64,000 bases of DNA, taken from positions 1 to 64,000 of the forward strand of contig JAUXWH010000131.1 of assembly GCA_030681365.1 (NCBI GenBank), written 5' to 3'. Every line of letters starts with the position of its first letter. The first letter of the stretch is position 1. Both the position numbers and the translations under genes were made by a program. The notes under the pieces were generated by a model. The model was not told where the DNA came from, did not search any database, and saw only the letters and a list, made by a program, of their open reading frames with translations. Shown in pieces: positions 15,750-23,606 of the stretch. The stretch is from Bradyrhizobium sp. (GTDB lineage: Bacteria > Pseudomonadota > Alphaproteobacteria > Rhizobiales > Xanthobacteraceae).

Positions 15750-16082
15750 TTACGCCGCGACGGTCAGCTTGTTCTTGGAGACGTAATCCGAACCGTCATC
15801 GTCCTTCCAGGTGAAGGTGAACTCACCGCTTTCGACAGCCTTGTAGAAAAACGACTGATAGGGATTGGCCGAAATCGCAGGATTCCAGTCGGCTTCGAAA
15901 ACCGTCTTGCCGTTGAATTGCGCGACGAACTTGTTGATGATCTTGCGCGGCACGACTTTGCCGGAGGAGTCCTTGCGCTGACCCGACTCCATCTCGTGCG
16001 AGATCAGGGTCTTGATTTCAAAGATTTCGCCGGGCTTGACCTGGGCGGGAACGCGAACACGCGGGGTTGGCTTTGTGGCCAT
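15750..16082 (-). CDS. soxZ: Sulfur-carrier partner SoxZ
   Basis: A 110-residue protein that pairs with SoxY to form the SoxYZ carrier. It has an immunoglobulin-like fold with 'RVRVPAQVKPGEIFEIKTLISHEMESG' (seen in parts) near the N-terminus and 'SANPYQSFFYKAVESGEF' later. There is no signal peptide, as is usual: SoxZ is exported with SoxY through the Tat system. It lies 43 nt after soxY. Confidence 0.96.
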   Translation of the reverse strand: MATKPTPRVRVPAQVKPGEIFEIKTLISHEMESGQRKDSSGKVVPRKIINKFVAQFNGKTVFEADWNPAISANPYQSFFYKAVESGEFTFTWKDDDGSDYVSKNKLTVAA

Positions 16083-16125
16083 GGAAAACTCCTCACCTTG
16101 ATTTTATGATTCTTGCCGCGACAGA

Positions 16126-16590
16126 TCAGCCGCCGCAGCCGCCGATGGTCACCTTCACATTGGCCTTCGCCATATGCAGATTGCCGTTCGACATTTCCGC
16201 GACGCAGATGATGTTCTGGGTTTGCGCCAGCCGCATGCGCGTCGACGCTGAAGCCTTGCCGCAGGCAGGCGTGAACTTGTAGCTGACGATACCCGGCAGC
16301 GGATTGCCGTCGGCGAAGACATGCACCGCCTTGACGTAATCCGCATCCGTCATGGGGCTTTCGACCTCCACGTTGACCGGCACGACGAGGCCGTTTTCCG
16401 CGATTTCCGGCACGTCGAGCTTGATCTTGCCGCTCTCCAGCTTCTTGTCGCCGTACAATTTCTTGATTTCCGCGGCGACGGTCTGCTCGTCCGCGAAGGA
16501 CATCCTGGGGGCGAGAAGAGCCGCAAATCCCAGGATCGAGGCAAGACCGAGCGCCTCACGACGGGTCGTTTCAATCGAATTCCAAACCAT
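16126..16590 (-). CDS. soxY: Sulfur-carrier protein SoxY
   Basis: A 154-residue periplasmic carrier. A Tat signal is visible ('TTRREALGLASILGFAALL'). The protein ends in GGCGG, the flexible arm whose cysteine carries all the sulfur intermediates between SoxXA, SoxB and SoxCD. It is the first gene of the leftward sox operon, divergent from soxA with 186 nt between the starts. Confidence 0.97.
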   Translation of the reverse strand: MVWNSIETTRREALGLASILGFAALLAPRMSFADEQTVAAEIKKLYGDKKLESGKIKLDVPEIAENGLVVPVNVEVESPMTDADYVKAVHVFADGNPLPGIVSYKFTPACGKASASTRMRLAQTQNIICVAEMSNGNLHMAKANVKVTIGGCGG

Positions 16591-16776
16591 ATGGGTATCC
16601 TCCCGCGGGATCTCTTTGCTGCATCCCTAGACGATGAAATCTCTTGACGATTCCAACTTTGATCTATCATGATCCGCAAATATCATTATATTGATTTTTT
16701 TGAATGTAAAGATACCGCGTCAAAGTTAAAGGCCTTAAGGACCGCAAAAGACGGTCGTCGAGTGGGAGGATGAGGG
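16591..16776. promoter_or_regulatory. Divergent soxY/soxA promoter region
   Basis: The 186 nt between the two start codons are unusually AT-rich for this genome around 16660-16715. They contain ATCATTATATTGAT (16682-16695), where ATCA and TGAT form an inverted repeat around six bases. This is a plausible SoxR (ArsR-family) operator that would control both sox halves. No site has been demonstrated. Confidence 0.45.
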
Positions 16777-17598
16777 ATGAGACGAGCCGCAATCGGTTCC
16801 GTGCTGACGGTTATGTTGCTGTGCACAATTTCTTTTGGTGCTGTTGCCGAAGACAAGAGTGAGAAGGAGATCGAGCGCTATCGTGCGATGATCTCCGATC
16901 CCATGTCCAATCCGGGATTTCTCGCGGTCGATCGCGGAGAAGTCCTGTGGAGTGAAAAGCGCGGCAGCAAGAACGTGTCCCTCGAAGGATGCGACCTCGG
17001 TCTCGGCGCGGGAAAGCTGGAAGGCGCCTTTGCGAAGCTTCCCCGGTTCTTCAAGGATGCCGACAAGGTCATGGACCTGGAGCAGCGGCTGCTGTGGTGC
17101 ATGCAGAACCTCCAGGGGCTCGACACCAAGGACGTGATCGCGCGCCGGTTTTCAGGACCGGGGCGAGCCTCCGACCTGGAGGATCTGGTCGCCTATATCG
17201 CCAACAAGTCGAATGGCATGAAGATCGACGTGCAACTCAGCCATCCCAAGGAAATGGAGATGGCGGCCGTCGGCGAGGAATTGTTCTTCAGGCGTGGTGG
17301 CGTGATGGATTTCTCCTGCGCGACCTGCCATGGCGATGAAGGCAAGCGAATCCGCCTGCAGGGCCTGCCGAACCTGTCGAAGGCCGGCAAGCAGTCCCAG
17401 GAGACCATGGGTTCCTGGCCAACCTATCGCGTGTCGCAGGGTGCGTTGCGCACGATGCAGCATCGTCTTTGGGATTGCTACCGACAGCAACGCTGGCCGG
17501 TCCCGGAATATGCTTCCGACAGCATCACCGCATTGACCGTCTTCCTGAACAAGCAGGCGCTCGGCGGTGAAATCAACGTACCGTCGATCAAACGCTGA
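16777..17598 (+). CDS. soxA: L-cysteine S-thiosulfotransferase subunit SoxA
   Basis: A 273-residue periplasmic cytochrome. With SoxX it joins thiosulfate to the SoxY cysteine. The signal peptide ends at 'GAVAED' (~25). The haem motif CATCH is in '[14 protein letters not shown]'. The N-terminal half keeps two cysteines ('LEGCDLGLG', 'RLLWCMQ') instead of a second haem motif, so this is a mono-haem SoxA. The active-site cysteine is expected in '[13 protein letters not shown]'. Confidence 0.95.
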   Translation: MRRAAIGSVLTVMLLCTISFGAVAEDKSEKEIERYRAMISDPMSNPGFLAVDRGEVLWSEKRGSKNVSLEGCDLGLGAGKLEGAFAKLPRFFKDADKVMDLEQRLLWCMQNLQGLDTKDVIARRFSGPGRASDLEDLVAYIANKSNGMKIDVQLSHPKEMEMAAVGEELFFRRGGVMDFSCATCHGDEGKRIRLQGLPNLSKAGKQSQETMGSWPTYRVSQGALRTMQHRLWDCYRQQRWPVPEYASDSITALTVFLNKQALGGEINVPSIKR

Positions 17599-17609
17599 GG
17601 GAGCGCGCC

Positions 17610-18257
17610 ATGAAAACGATTCTTAAAACTGCTGCGCTTGCTCTCGTCGTTGCCGCCGGGACAGCACTACCCCTGACGGCCTCTGCGCAAACAGCGAATA
17701 CCGCCGCCATCAAACATCCGGACGCTGCCGTGGTCGACGCCTATCTGAAGTCGACCTTCGGCAAGGCGCCGCCGGAATGGCAGGCGAGAATCGAGCCCGA
17801 TGAAACCCTGAAGACCTGCAATCATTTCCGCAACGACGTGCCGTCGGCCGAAGCCGACAAGATCATCAAGCGCGAACTCGCCAAGGTCGTGTTTCCGGCC
17901 GATGGGAAGCTGCTCGGCGACTGGAAGGAAGGCAAGAAGGTCGCCAACAACGGCCGCGGCGGACAGTTCTCCGACAACGAGAAAACCGTAAGCGGCGGCA
18001 ATTGCTATGCCTGCCACCAGCTGGAGCTCGCCGAAGTCAGCTACGGCACCTTGGGACCGAGCCTCACGTCGTACGGCAAGGACCGTAAATTCGACCCGGA
18101 GGAAGCCAAACAGGCTTACACCAAGATCTACAATTCGCAGGCTGTGGTGGCATGTTCGAACATGCCGCGCTTCGGCGCGAACAAGTTCCTGACGGAAAAG
18201 CAGATCAAGGACATCGTCGCGTTGCTGTTCGATCCCGAGTCACCGGTCAACAAATAG
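17610..18257 (+). CDS. soxX: L-cysteine S-thiosulfotransferase cytochrome subunit SoxX
   Basis: A 215-residue cytochrome that forms the SoxXA complex. The signal peptide ends at 'TASAQ' (~27). An N-terminal extension containing 'DETLKTCNHFRND' precedes the haem domain with CYACH (~131-135). The distal Met ligand is in 'CSNMPRFGANKFLT'. It starts 11 nt after soxA behind a GGGAG site. The long N-terminal extension (~100 residues) is typical of alphaproteobacterial type-II SoxX. Confidence 0.93.
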   Translation: MKTILKTAALALVVAAGTALPLTASAQTANTAAIKHPDAAVVDAYLKSTFGKAPPEWQARIEPDETLKTCNHFRNDVPSAEADKIIKRELAKVVFPADGKLLGDWKEGKKVANNGRGGQFSDNEKTVSGGNCYACHQLELAEVSYGTLGPSLTSYGKDRKFDPEEAKQAYTKIYNSQAVVACSNMPRFGANKFLTEKQIKDIVALLFDPESPVNK

Positions 18258-18314
18258 CCGCCGCCGGGCGCTCAACCCGCTCGGGCATACGGTGGCGCGT
18301 GGAGGAGGAATGTC

Positions 18315-18815
18315 ATGGCATTGCGGAGTCTGTTGGCGGCTTCGGCCATCCTCGCGTTGACGGCCATTCCCGGCAACGCGCAGGAATCTCTCGTCACCTA
18401 TAAATTGCTGAGCCCGGAACTTGCGCTGGATTCCGCCCGTGCCGCCCTCGCTGAATGCCGCAAGCGCGGATATCAGGTGGCGGTCGCGGTGGTCGATCGC
18501 TTTGGCGTGACCCAGGTCATGCTGCGCGACCGCTTTGCCGGCGCGCACACTCCCACGACAGCCGCCGGCAAGGCCTGGACTGCGGCGTCCTTCCGCACCG
18601 GCACGACCGCGCTGATGGCGATCAGCCAGCCGGGCATGCCGCAAGCCGGCCTGCGCGATCTGCCGGGCGCCGTCATCCTCGGCGGCGGCATGGTCATCGA
18701 GGGTGGAGGTTCGATGGTCGGCGCCATCGGCGTTTCAGGCGCGCCAGGAGGCGACGCCGACGATGCCTGCGCCAAGGCCGGGATCGACGCGATCAGGGAC
18801 AAGCTGGATTTCTGA
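18315..18815 (+). CDS. GlcG/HbpS-family haem-binding-like protein
   Basis: A 166-residue exported protein (signal peptide to 'GNAQE', ~23) of the DUF336 family. It contains 'ALAECRKRGYQVAVAVVDRFG' in parts, 'AGKAWTAASFRTGT' and the Gly-rich 'VGAIGVSGAPGGDADDACA'. Some relatives bind haem or sense redox. It follows soxX after 57 nt and often accompanies sox genes, where its role is unknown. It might help assemble or protect the sox cytochromes. Confidence 0.82.
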   Translation: MALRSLLAASAILALTAIPGNAQESLVTYKLLSPELALDSARAALAECRKRGYQVAVAVVDRFGVTQVMLRDRFAGAHTPTTAAGKAWTAASFRTGTTALMAISQPGMPQAGLRDLPGAVILGGGMVIEGGGSMVGAIGVSGAPGGDADDACAKAGIDAIRDKLDF

Positions 18816-18841
18816 ACCGCCCGCGCGGTCGGGAGCTTTGC

Positions 18842-19429
18842 TCAGGCCTGCTTCCTGAGCCAGTCGGGGAACGACAAGGTTTCATAACCCCTCTCCCGCA
18901 CATAACGGAACATGGCGAGAAACTCCGGAGGCTCGAGCAGTCCGGGCATGCGGACGACCTCTCGCGCCTGCCCGCGCAAGGCGGAAAGACCGGCCGGCTT
19001 CTCGGGAAAAAACTGGATCGTCGGCGTGAAGCGAACTCCATATGCTTCGCCGAGCGCCTTTTCACCCAGCTTGCGCCCATCGAAGTCCGTGACCATGCGC
19101 GATCCGATGTGGTTGAGATGCAGAATCTCGAAATTGTCGCGGATGTAACTTTCGATCTTCGGATCAGCCAGATGGACCTCGTGCATCTTCTTGCAGGAGG
19201 GGCATCCCTTGAGACCCCACATGATCGCGAAGCGCTTGCCCTTTTCGGCAGCGCCGGCGAGATCTTCGGAAAGATCGAGGAAGCTCTCCAGATACCAATC
19301 CATCTGATAGAGCCCGTCATCGCCCAGCCTGGCTTTCGCGTGACCGGGTGCGGCACTCGAGCCGAGCATCGCAAAACCAAAAGCAGCAATGGCGTGTCTT
19401 CGCGTAAGAGCGCCTTTTTGCGTCTTCAA
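18842..19429 (-). CDS. soxW: Periplasmic thioredoxin-like protein SoxW
   Basis: A 195-residue thioredoxin-fold protein. The TTG start at 19429 is chosen because CCTCCCC (19435-19441), read on the minus strand as GGGGAGG, lies just upstream. The protein then opens with a twin-arginine-style signal 'TRRHAIAAFGFAMLG'. The redox motif is CPSC in 'GLKGCPSCKKMHEVHL'. It is encoded 25 nt after soxV, the membrane reductant carrier that should keep it reduced. The reduced form may regenerate SoxY. Confidence 0.85.
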   Translation of the reverse strand: MKTQKGALTRRHAIAAFGFAMLGSSAAPGHAKARLGDDGLYQMDWYLESFLDLSEDLAGAAEKGKRFAIMWGLKGCPSCKKMHEVHLADPKIESYIRDNFEILHLNHIGSRMVTDFDGRKLGEKALGEAYGVRFTPTIQFFPEKPAGLSALRGQAREVVRMPGLLEPPEFLAMFRYVRERGYETLSFPDWLRKQA

Positions 19430-19454
19430 TGAAGCCTCCCCTTCACAATCCGTT

Positions 19455-20198
19455 TCAACCAATCGATCCGAAGGCGGGGAATGTCTGCAGCAGCCAGCCC
19501 GCGATGCGCGGCATTGCGCCAGTCAAAAACAGAACACCGGTGAGCACAAGACCTGAGCCGATCACCTTCTCGACAAGGTTCATATGGTCGCGCATACGCG
19601 ACATCAATCGAACGAAGCGGCCGGCGAACAGCGCCGCGAGCACGAAGGGAATCCCGATGCCCAGCGCATAGAAGCCGAGCAGCGTGGCCCCGCGCGCCGC
19701 CGATCCTTCGACGCCGGCGACGATGAGGATTGCTGCGAGCACCGGCCCGACGCACGGGGTCCAGCCGAAGGCAAAAGCGAGACCCACCACATACGCACCG
19801 AGATGGCCGCCCCCCTTGCGCGAAGTCTGAAAACGGGCTTCGCGAAACAGCAGGCCGATCCTGAACACGCCAAGGAAATGCAGGCCAAGGATGAGGATGA
19901 CCAGGCCGGCGATCATTCCGAGCGTTTCGAAATGCGCGGTGACGGCCTTTCCAATCAGCGAGGCGGAAGCGCCGAGCGCGACAAATACGGTGGCAAAGCC
20001 GAGCACGAAGGCAATGGACAAACCCACCACGCGCCAATTCTGCCGCGCGACCTGTCCTTGTCCGGTTCGCGTCAGGTCGTCGAGGCTGATCCCTGCCAGA
20101 AAGCAAAGATAGGGCGGCACCAAGGGCAGGATGCAGGGCGAGAGAAACGACAGCAGCCCCGCTCCCAATGCGCTCACCAGGGAAATATTTGAAATCAC
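19455..20198 (-). CDS. soxV: CcdA-family thiol-reductant membrane transporter SoxV
   Basis: A 247-residue inner-membrane protein with six membrane segments that passes reducing equivalents from cytoplasmic thioredoxin to periplasmic thiol proteins. The two essential cysteines sit in 'FLSPCILPLVPPYL' (segment I) and 'FGWTPCVGPVLAA' (segment IV). The length is standard for CcdA. Co-transcribed with soxW, it should supply electrons to SoxW and through it to the Sox carrier. Confidence 0.9.
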   Translation of the reverse strand: MISNISLVSALGAGLLSFLSPCILPLVPPYLCFLAGISLDDLTRTGQGQVARQNWRVVGLSIAFVLGFATVFVALGASASLIGKAVTAHFETLGMIAGLVILILGLHFLGVFRIGLLFREARFQTSRKGGGHLGAYVVGLAFAFGWTPCVGPVLAAILIVAGVEGSAARGATLLGFYALGIGIPFVLAALFAGRFVRLMSRMRDHMNLVEKVIGSGLVLTGVLFLTGAMPRIAGWLLQTFPAFGSIG

Positions 20199-20219
20199 AG
20201 CGTTACCGGCTCTGGCCTA

Positions 20220-20243
20220 TACATGCGAATTCGTCTATATGTA
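20220..20243. promoter_or_regulatory. Operator candidate between soxV and soxS
   Basis: TACAT (20220-20224) and ATGTA (20239-20243) form an outer inverted repeat around the palindrome CGAATTCG (20226-20233). The region is AT-rich and lies in the 49-nt gap between divergent starts. It is a good candidate for the SoxR encoded two genes away. Confidence 0.45.
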
Positions 20244-20247
20244 GCAT

Positions 20248-20679
20248 ATGTTTTCAGAAGCGCTCCTGAAATTTCTCCCCCTTCACCTGTTCGTGCTGGC
20301 GGCAGTGCTTTGGCCGGCGAGGTCGGATGCGGCCGAACTCCTGGTGTTCGGGCGCGATGGCTGCGTCTGGTGTCAAAGGTGGGATCGAGACGTCGGATCC
20401 AGCTATGGCAAGACCGCCGAAGCCAAGGTGCTTCCGCTACGTCACGTCAACATCGACAGGCAGGCGACATCCAGCGTCGCGCTCGCTTCGCCAGTGCGCT
20501 ACACGCCAACTTTCGTGGTGGTGGACAATGGCCGCGAGATCGGACGCATCACCGGCTACATCAACGACGACGCATTCTGGGGATTGCTGGGCACATTCGT
20601 GAGCCGGATTGAAGTTCCGCCGCTCAAGAACAATCCCAGCCAGGCAATTTCATCTTTGGACAAGTCGAAAGTACGCTGA
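20248..20679 (+). CDS. soxS: Periplasmic thioredoxin SoxS
   Basis: A 143-residue thioredoxin-like protein with a signal peptide ending at 'ARSDAAE' (~29). The redox motif CVWC sits in 'FGRDGCVWCQRWDRDVG', and the cis-proline in 'RYTPTFVVVDNG'. In Paracoccus, SoxS keeps the SoxY cysteine free and active; the same role is likely here. It is the first gene of soxSRT, four nt before soxR. Confidence 0.85.
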   Translation: MFSEALLKFLPLHLFVLAAVLWPARSDAAELLVFGRDGCVWCQRWDRDVGSSYGKTAEAKVLPLRHVNIDRQATSSVALASPVRYTPTFVVVDNGREIGRITGYINDDAFWGLLGTFVSRIEVPPLKNNPSQAISSLDKSKVR

Positions 20680-20683
20680 CGCC

Positions 20684-21061
20684 ATGACCTCGATCCTTCC
20701 AAGCGACCTCGAAACCGAATTTCGCGACGGTGCGGAGTATTCGCCCGAGCTCGATCAATTGATGCGCAAGGCGCGAAAGGCCAGCAATTTCCTGAAGGCG
20801 CTCTCGCACGAGAACCGCCTTCTGCTGCTTTGCCTGCTCGCAGAGCGCGAACGTTCGGTAACGGAGCTTGAGAACATTCTTTCCTTGCGGCAGTCCGCCG
20901 TTTCGCAGCAACTGGCGCGCCTCCGCTACGACGGCATGGTCGACACACGACGCGACGGCAAGACGATTTACTACAGTCTTGCCAACGAGGACGTGCGTCG
21001 CGTGATTTCGGTCGTTTACGACATCTTTTGCGCGACGGCGGTTGCCGACGCCAGGAAATAG
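20684..21061 (+). CDS. soxR: ArsR-family sulfur-responsive repressor SoxR
   Basis: A 125-residue winged-helix repressor. The DNA-recognition helix region is 'VTELENILSLRQSAVSQQLARLR' (read in parts, 59-81), followed by the wing 'VDTRRDGKTIYYSL'. Two cysteines, C50 and C116, are 66 residues apart, the same spacing as the persulfide-sensing pair of SqrR/BigR-type proteins. It probably represses the sox operons until sulfane sulfur links the cysteines. Start ATG 20684. Confidence 0.9.
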   Translation: MTSILPSDLETEFRDGAEYSPELDQLMRKARKASNFLKALSHENRLLLLCLLAERERSVTELENILSLRQSAVSQQLARLRYDGMVDTRRDGKTIYYSLANEDVRRVISVVYDIFCATAVADARK

Positions 21062-21139
21062 ACTGCCGCGAAGCAGACGGGTGACATGGCAACTCGGCAA
21101 TTAGCCGGGCAAGTCCTGCGCCTGACCGGGAGAGACGCC

Positions 21140-22249
21140 ATGCAGAATCTGTCTGGCTGGATGCTCGCGCTGGCTGGCTTTGCCATCGGCGCGACCGCAG
21201 GATTTGCCGTACGGCACGCCAAACTGTGTTCGTTTGGGGCCATCGAAGACGCCCTGATGGGCGGCGACAGCCGTCGCTTGCGAATTTTCGGGCTGGCGCT
21301 CGGGATCGCGATCCTCGGAACACAGGCGCTGATCATCGGCGGCCTTCTCGACCCCGAACAAACAACCTACACGCTCCCGGCCCTTCCCCTGGTCGCGATC
21401 GTGATCGGCAGCGTGATGTTCGGGACCGGGATGGCGATGGTCGGGACCTGCGGCTTCGGTTCGCTGGTGCGGCTGGGGACGGGAGACCTGCGCAGCCTGA
21501 TTGTGATCCTGATCCTCGGCGTGTGCGCCTATGCGACGCTGCGCGGCGCATTCGCCAGCTTTCGCATCACGGTCCTGGAAAGCATCTCCATTGCCATGCC
21601 GGACGGCGTGCGATCCGACATGGCATCGCTTTCAATGCACGCTTTGGGATGGGATGTGCGCAGCGCGATCGCAGCGACCGCAGGAGGCGCGCTTTGCTGG
21701 CTCGCACTGGGCGACCAGAGACTCAGGCGCGCGCCACGCCTGCTGACGGCCGGAATCGTGCTTGGCCTCCTGACCATTGCAGGCTGGTTCGTGACATCGT
21801 CGTTTGCTGACGATTTCTCCGGCCCGGTCCGCCCGCAAAGCCTGACGTTCGTGTCGACGGTCGGAAAAGCGATCTATGCGGGACTTCTGAACGTCGCGAA
21901 TCTCGCGGATTTCGGTGTCGGCAGCGTGTTCGGCGTCGTCGCCGGCTCCTGGCTCGCGGCGTGGCGCGCAGACGAATTGCGATGGGAGGCCTTCGACGAT
22001 GACCACGAAATGCGGCGCCATCTTAGCGGCGCCGCTCTGATGGGAATTGGTGGAATCCTTGCCGGCGGCTGCACTATCGGTCAAGGCATCACGGCCGGAT
22101 CGATGCTGTCGCTGTCCTGGCCGTTTGCCGTAGGCAGCATGGTCCTCGGCGCATGGCTCGGCATCGCGACGCTGGTCGACAGCACGCCGAAAGAAATGCT
22201 TCGACGCGGCTGGGCTCACTTGCGCGGCAGAAACTATTTGCCGAAATAG
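21140..22249 (+). CDS. soxT: YeeE/YedE-family sulfur transporter SoxT
   Basis: A 369-residue membrane protein with about ten membrane segments. Conserved cysteines are in 'RHAKLCSFGAIED', 'VGTCGFGSLVR' and 'LAGGCTIGQGIT'. The ATG at 21140 follows GGGAGAG; a start 54 nt upstream is poorer. SoxT proteins are thought to carry a sulfur compound into the cell and may relay the signal to SoxR. It is 78 nt after soxR. Confidence 0.85.
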   Translation: MQNLSGWMLALAGFAIGATAGFAVRHAKLCSFGAIEDALMGGDSRRLRIFGLALGIAILGTQALIIGGLLDPEQTTYTLPALPLVAIVIGSVMFGTGMAMVGTCGFGSLVRLGTGDLRSLIVILILGVCAYATLRGAFASFRITVLESISIAMPDGVRSDMASLSMHALGWDVRSAIAATAGGALCWLALGDQRLRRAPRLLTAGIVLGLLTIAGWFVTSSFADDFSGPVRPQSLTFVSTVGKAIYAGLLNVANLADFGVGSVFGVVAGSWLAAWRADELRWEAFDDDHEMRRHLSGAALMGIGGILAGGCTIGQGITAGSMLSLSWPFAVGSMVLGAWLGIATLVDSTPKEMLRRGWAHLRGRNYLPK

Positions 22250-22256
22250 GAACTGC

Positions 22257-22322
22257 TCATGGCGACAGCCGGGCGTTTTCGACCAAGGCAGCGGCCCCTT
22301 CACGAAGGTCTGCCGTCTGGGC
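22257..22322 (-). pseudogene. Remnant of an enoyl-CoA hydratase C-terminus
   Basis: Past the acyl-CoA dehydrogenase stop, in the same frame, 'PAQTADLREGAAALVENARLSP' (shown here as its only preserved part, in pieces 'QTADLREGAAALVEN') ends at TGA 22257-22259. The 'ADLREGAAA' text is typical of the last helix of enoyl-CoA hydratases. It has no start of its own. This is best read as a leftover from a crotonase gene once in this operon. Confidence 0.35.
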
Positions 22323-22346
22323 CGGCATCCTGCGTCCGAACGGCCG

Positions 22347-23492
22347 CTACAGGGAGCGCGCGATCAGCAGCTTCATGATTTCGTTGGTACCGCCGTAAAT
22401 CTTCTGAATGCGCGCGTCGACGAACATCCGCGATATCGGATATTCCTGCATGTAGCCGTATCCGCCGTGAAGTTGCAGGCACTCGTCGGCGGTCTCCACC
22501 TGCTTCTGCGAACACCACCACTTCGCCATCGACGCGGTGACGGTGTCGAGTTCACGGGCGATGAGACGCTCGATGCACCAGTCGACGAACACCCGCGCGA
22601 TGGTGGCTTCCGTCTTGCGCTCGGCGAGGGTGAAGGCGGTGTTCTGGAACTCGATGATCGGCTGACCGAATGCCTTGCGCTCTTTCGTGTAGTCGGTCGT
22701 CAGCCGCACCGCGCGCTCCATCGAGGCCACGGCGCCGATCGCGAGCAACAGCCGCTCCTGCGGCAATTGCTGCATCAGCTGGGCGAAGCCGCTTCCCTCC
22801 TCGCCGCCTAGCAAATTTTCGGGCGGAGCCACCGCGTTGTCGAAAAACAGCTCGGAGGTGTCGGACGCCTGCAGACCGATCTTGTCGAGGTTGCGCCCGC
22901 GCCGGAAGCCGTCATTGCCCGCGGTCTCGACCACGATCAGGGAAAGACCCTTGGCGCCCGGCCCGCCGGTGCGCGCCACCACGATGATGAGGTCGGCGGC
23001 CTGGCCGTTGGTGATGAAGGTCTTCTGGCCGTTGATCACATAATTGTTGCCCTGCTTCTTGGCGGTCGTCCGCACGCCCTGCAGGTCGGACCCGGTGCCG
23101 GGCTCGGTCATGGCGATGGCGCCGACGAACTCGCCGCTGGCCATTTTCGGCAGCCAGCGCAATTTCTGTTCCTCGGAACCGTAGTTCAGGATGTAGTGGG
23201 CGACGATGCCGCTGTGCACCGAAACCCCGGTTGTGGCTTCCGGCACCACGCTTTCGAGGTCCTCGATCACGGCGGCGTCGTAGGCGAAGCTGGCGCCAAG
23301 GCCGCCATAGGCTTCCGGCACGCTCGGCAGCAAGGCGCCCATCTCGCCCAGGGCCCGCCATGCCGAGCGATCGACCAATTTCTGCTGACGCCATTTGTCG
23401 GCGTGCGGAGCCAGATCCCTGGCGAGAAATCTGCGGAACTGATCGCGAAAAACGTCCAGCTCTTCGGTCATCCAGGAGGAACGGTAGGTCAT
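22347..23492 (-). CDS. Acyl-CoA dehydrogenase
   Basis: A 381-residue FAD-dependent acyl-CoA dehydrogenase, oxidising an acyl-CoA to the 2-enoyl-CoA. The family signatures 'AIAMTEPGTGSDLQGVRTTA' and 'QLHGGYGYMQEYPISRMFVD' are present. The catalytic Glu is expected in the C-terminal domain, near 'IYGGTNEIMKLLIARSL'. The ATG at 23492 gives the usual length. It is the last gene of the leftward operon starting at 26510. Confidence 0.95.
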   Translation of the reverse strand: MTYRSSWMTEELDVFRDQFRRFLARDLAPHADKWRQQKLVDRSAWRALGEMGALLPSVPEAYGGLGASFAYDAAVIEDLESVVPEATTGVSVHSGIVAHYILNYGSEEQKLRWLPKMASGEFVGAIAMTEPGTGSDLQGVRTTAKKQGNNYVINGQKTFITNGQAADLIIVVARTGGPGAKGLSLIVVETAGNDGFRRGRNLDKIGLQASDTSELFFDNAVAPPENLLGGEEGSGFAQLMQQLPQERLLLAIGAVASMERAVRLTTDYTKERKAFGQPIIEFQNTAFTLAERKTEATIARVFVDWCIERLIARELDTVTASMAKWWCSQKQVETADECLQLHGGYGYMQEYPISRMFVDARIQKIYGGTNEIMKLLIARSL

Positions 23493-23606
23493 TCGGTGTC
23501 GCCTCGCACGAGAGAATGGATGCAACAACGCGTTGCACGTCCGCAAGCCCATGTAGCGCCAGTATCCGGGGCGAGACCAGAGCTTACGACTGGATGCATC
23601 CCTGCC

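Noticed and set aside
20684-21061. SoxR as the redox-sensing MerR-type SoxR
   Set aside because: It is an ArsR-type winged helix with a two-cysteine pair and lacks the four-cysteine iron-sulfur motif. The shared name is coincidental.
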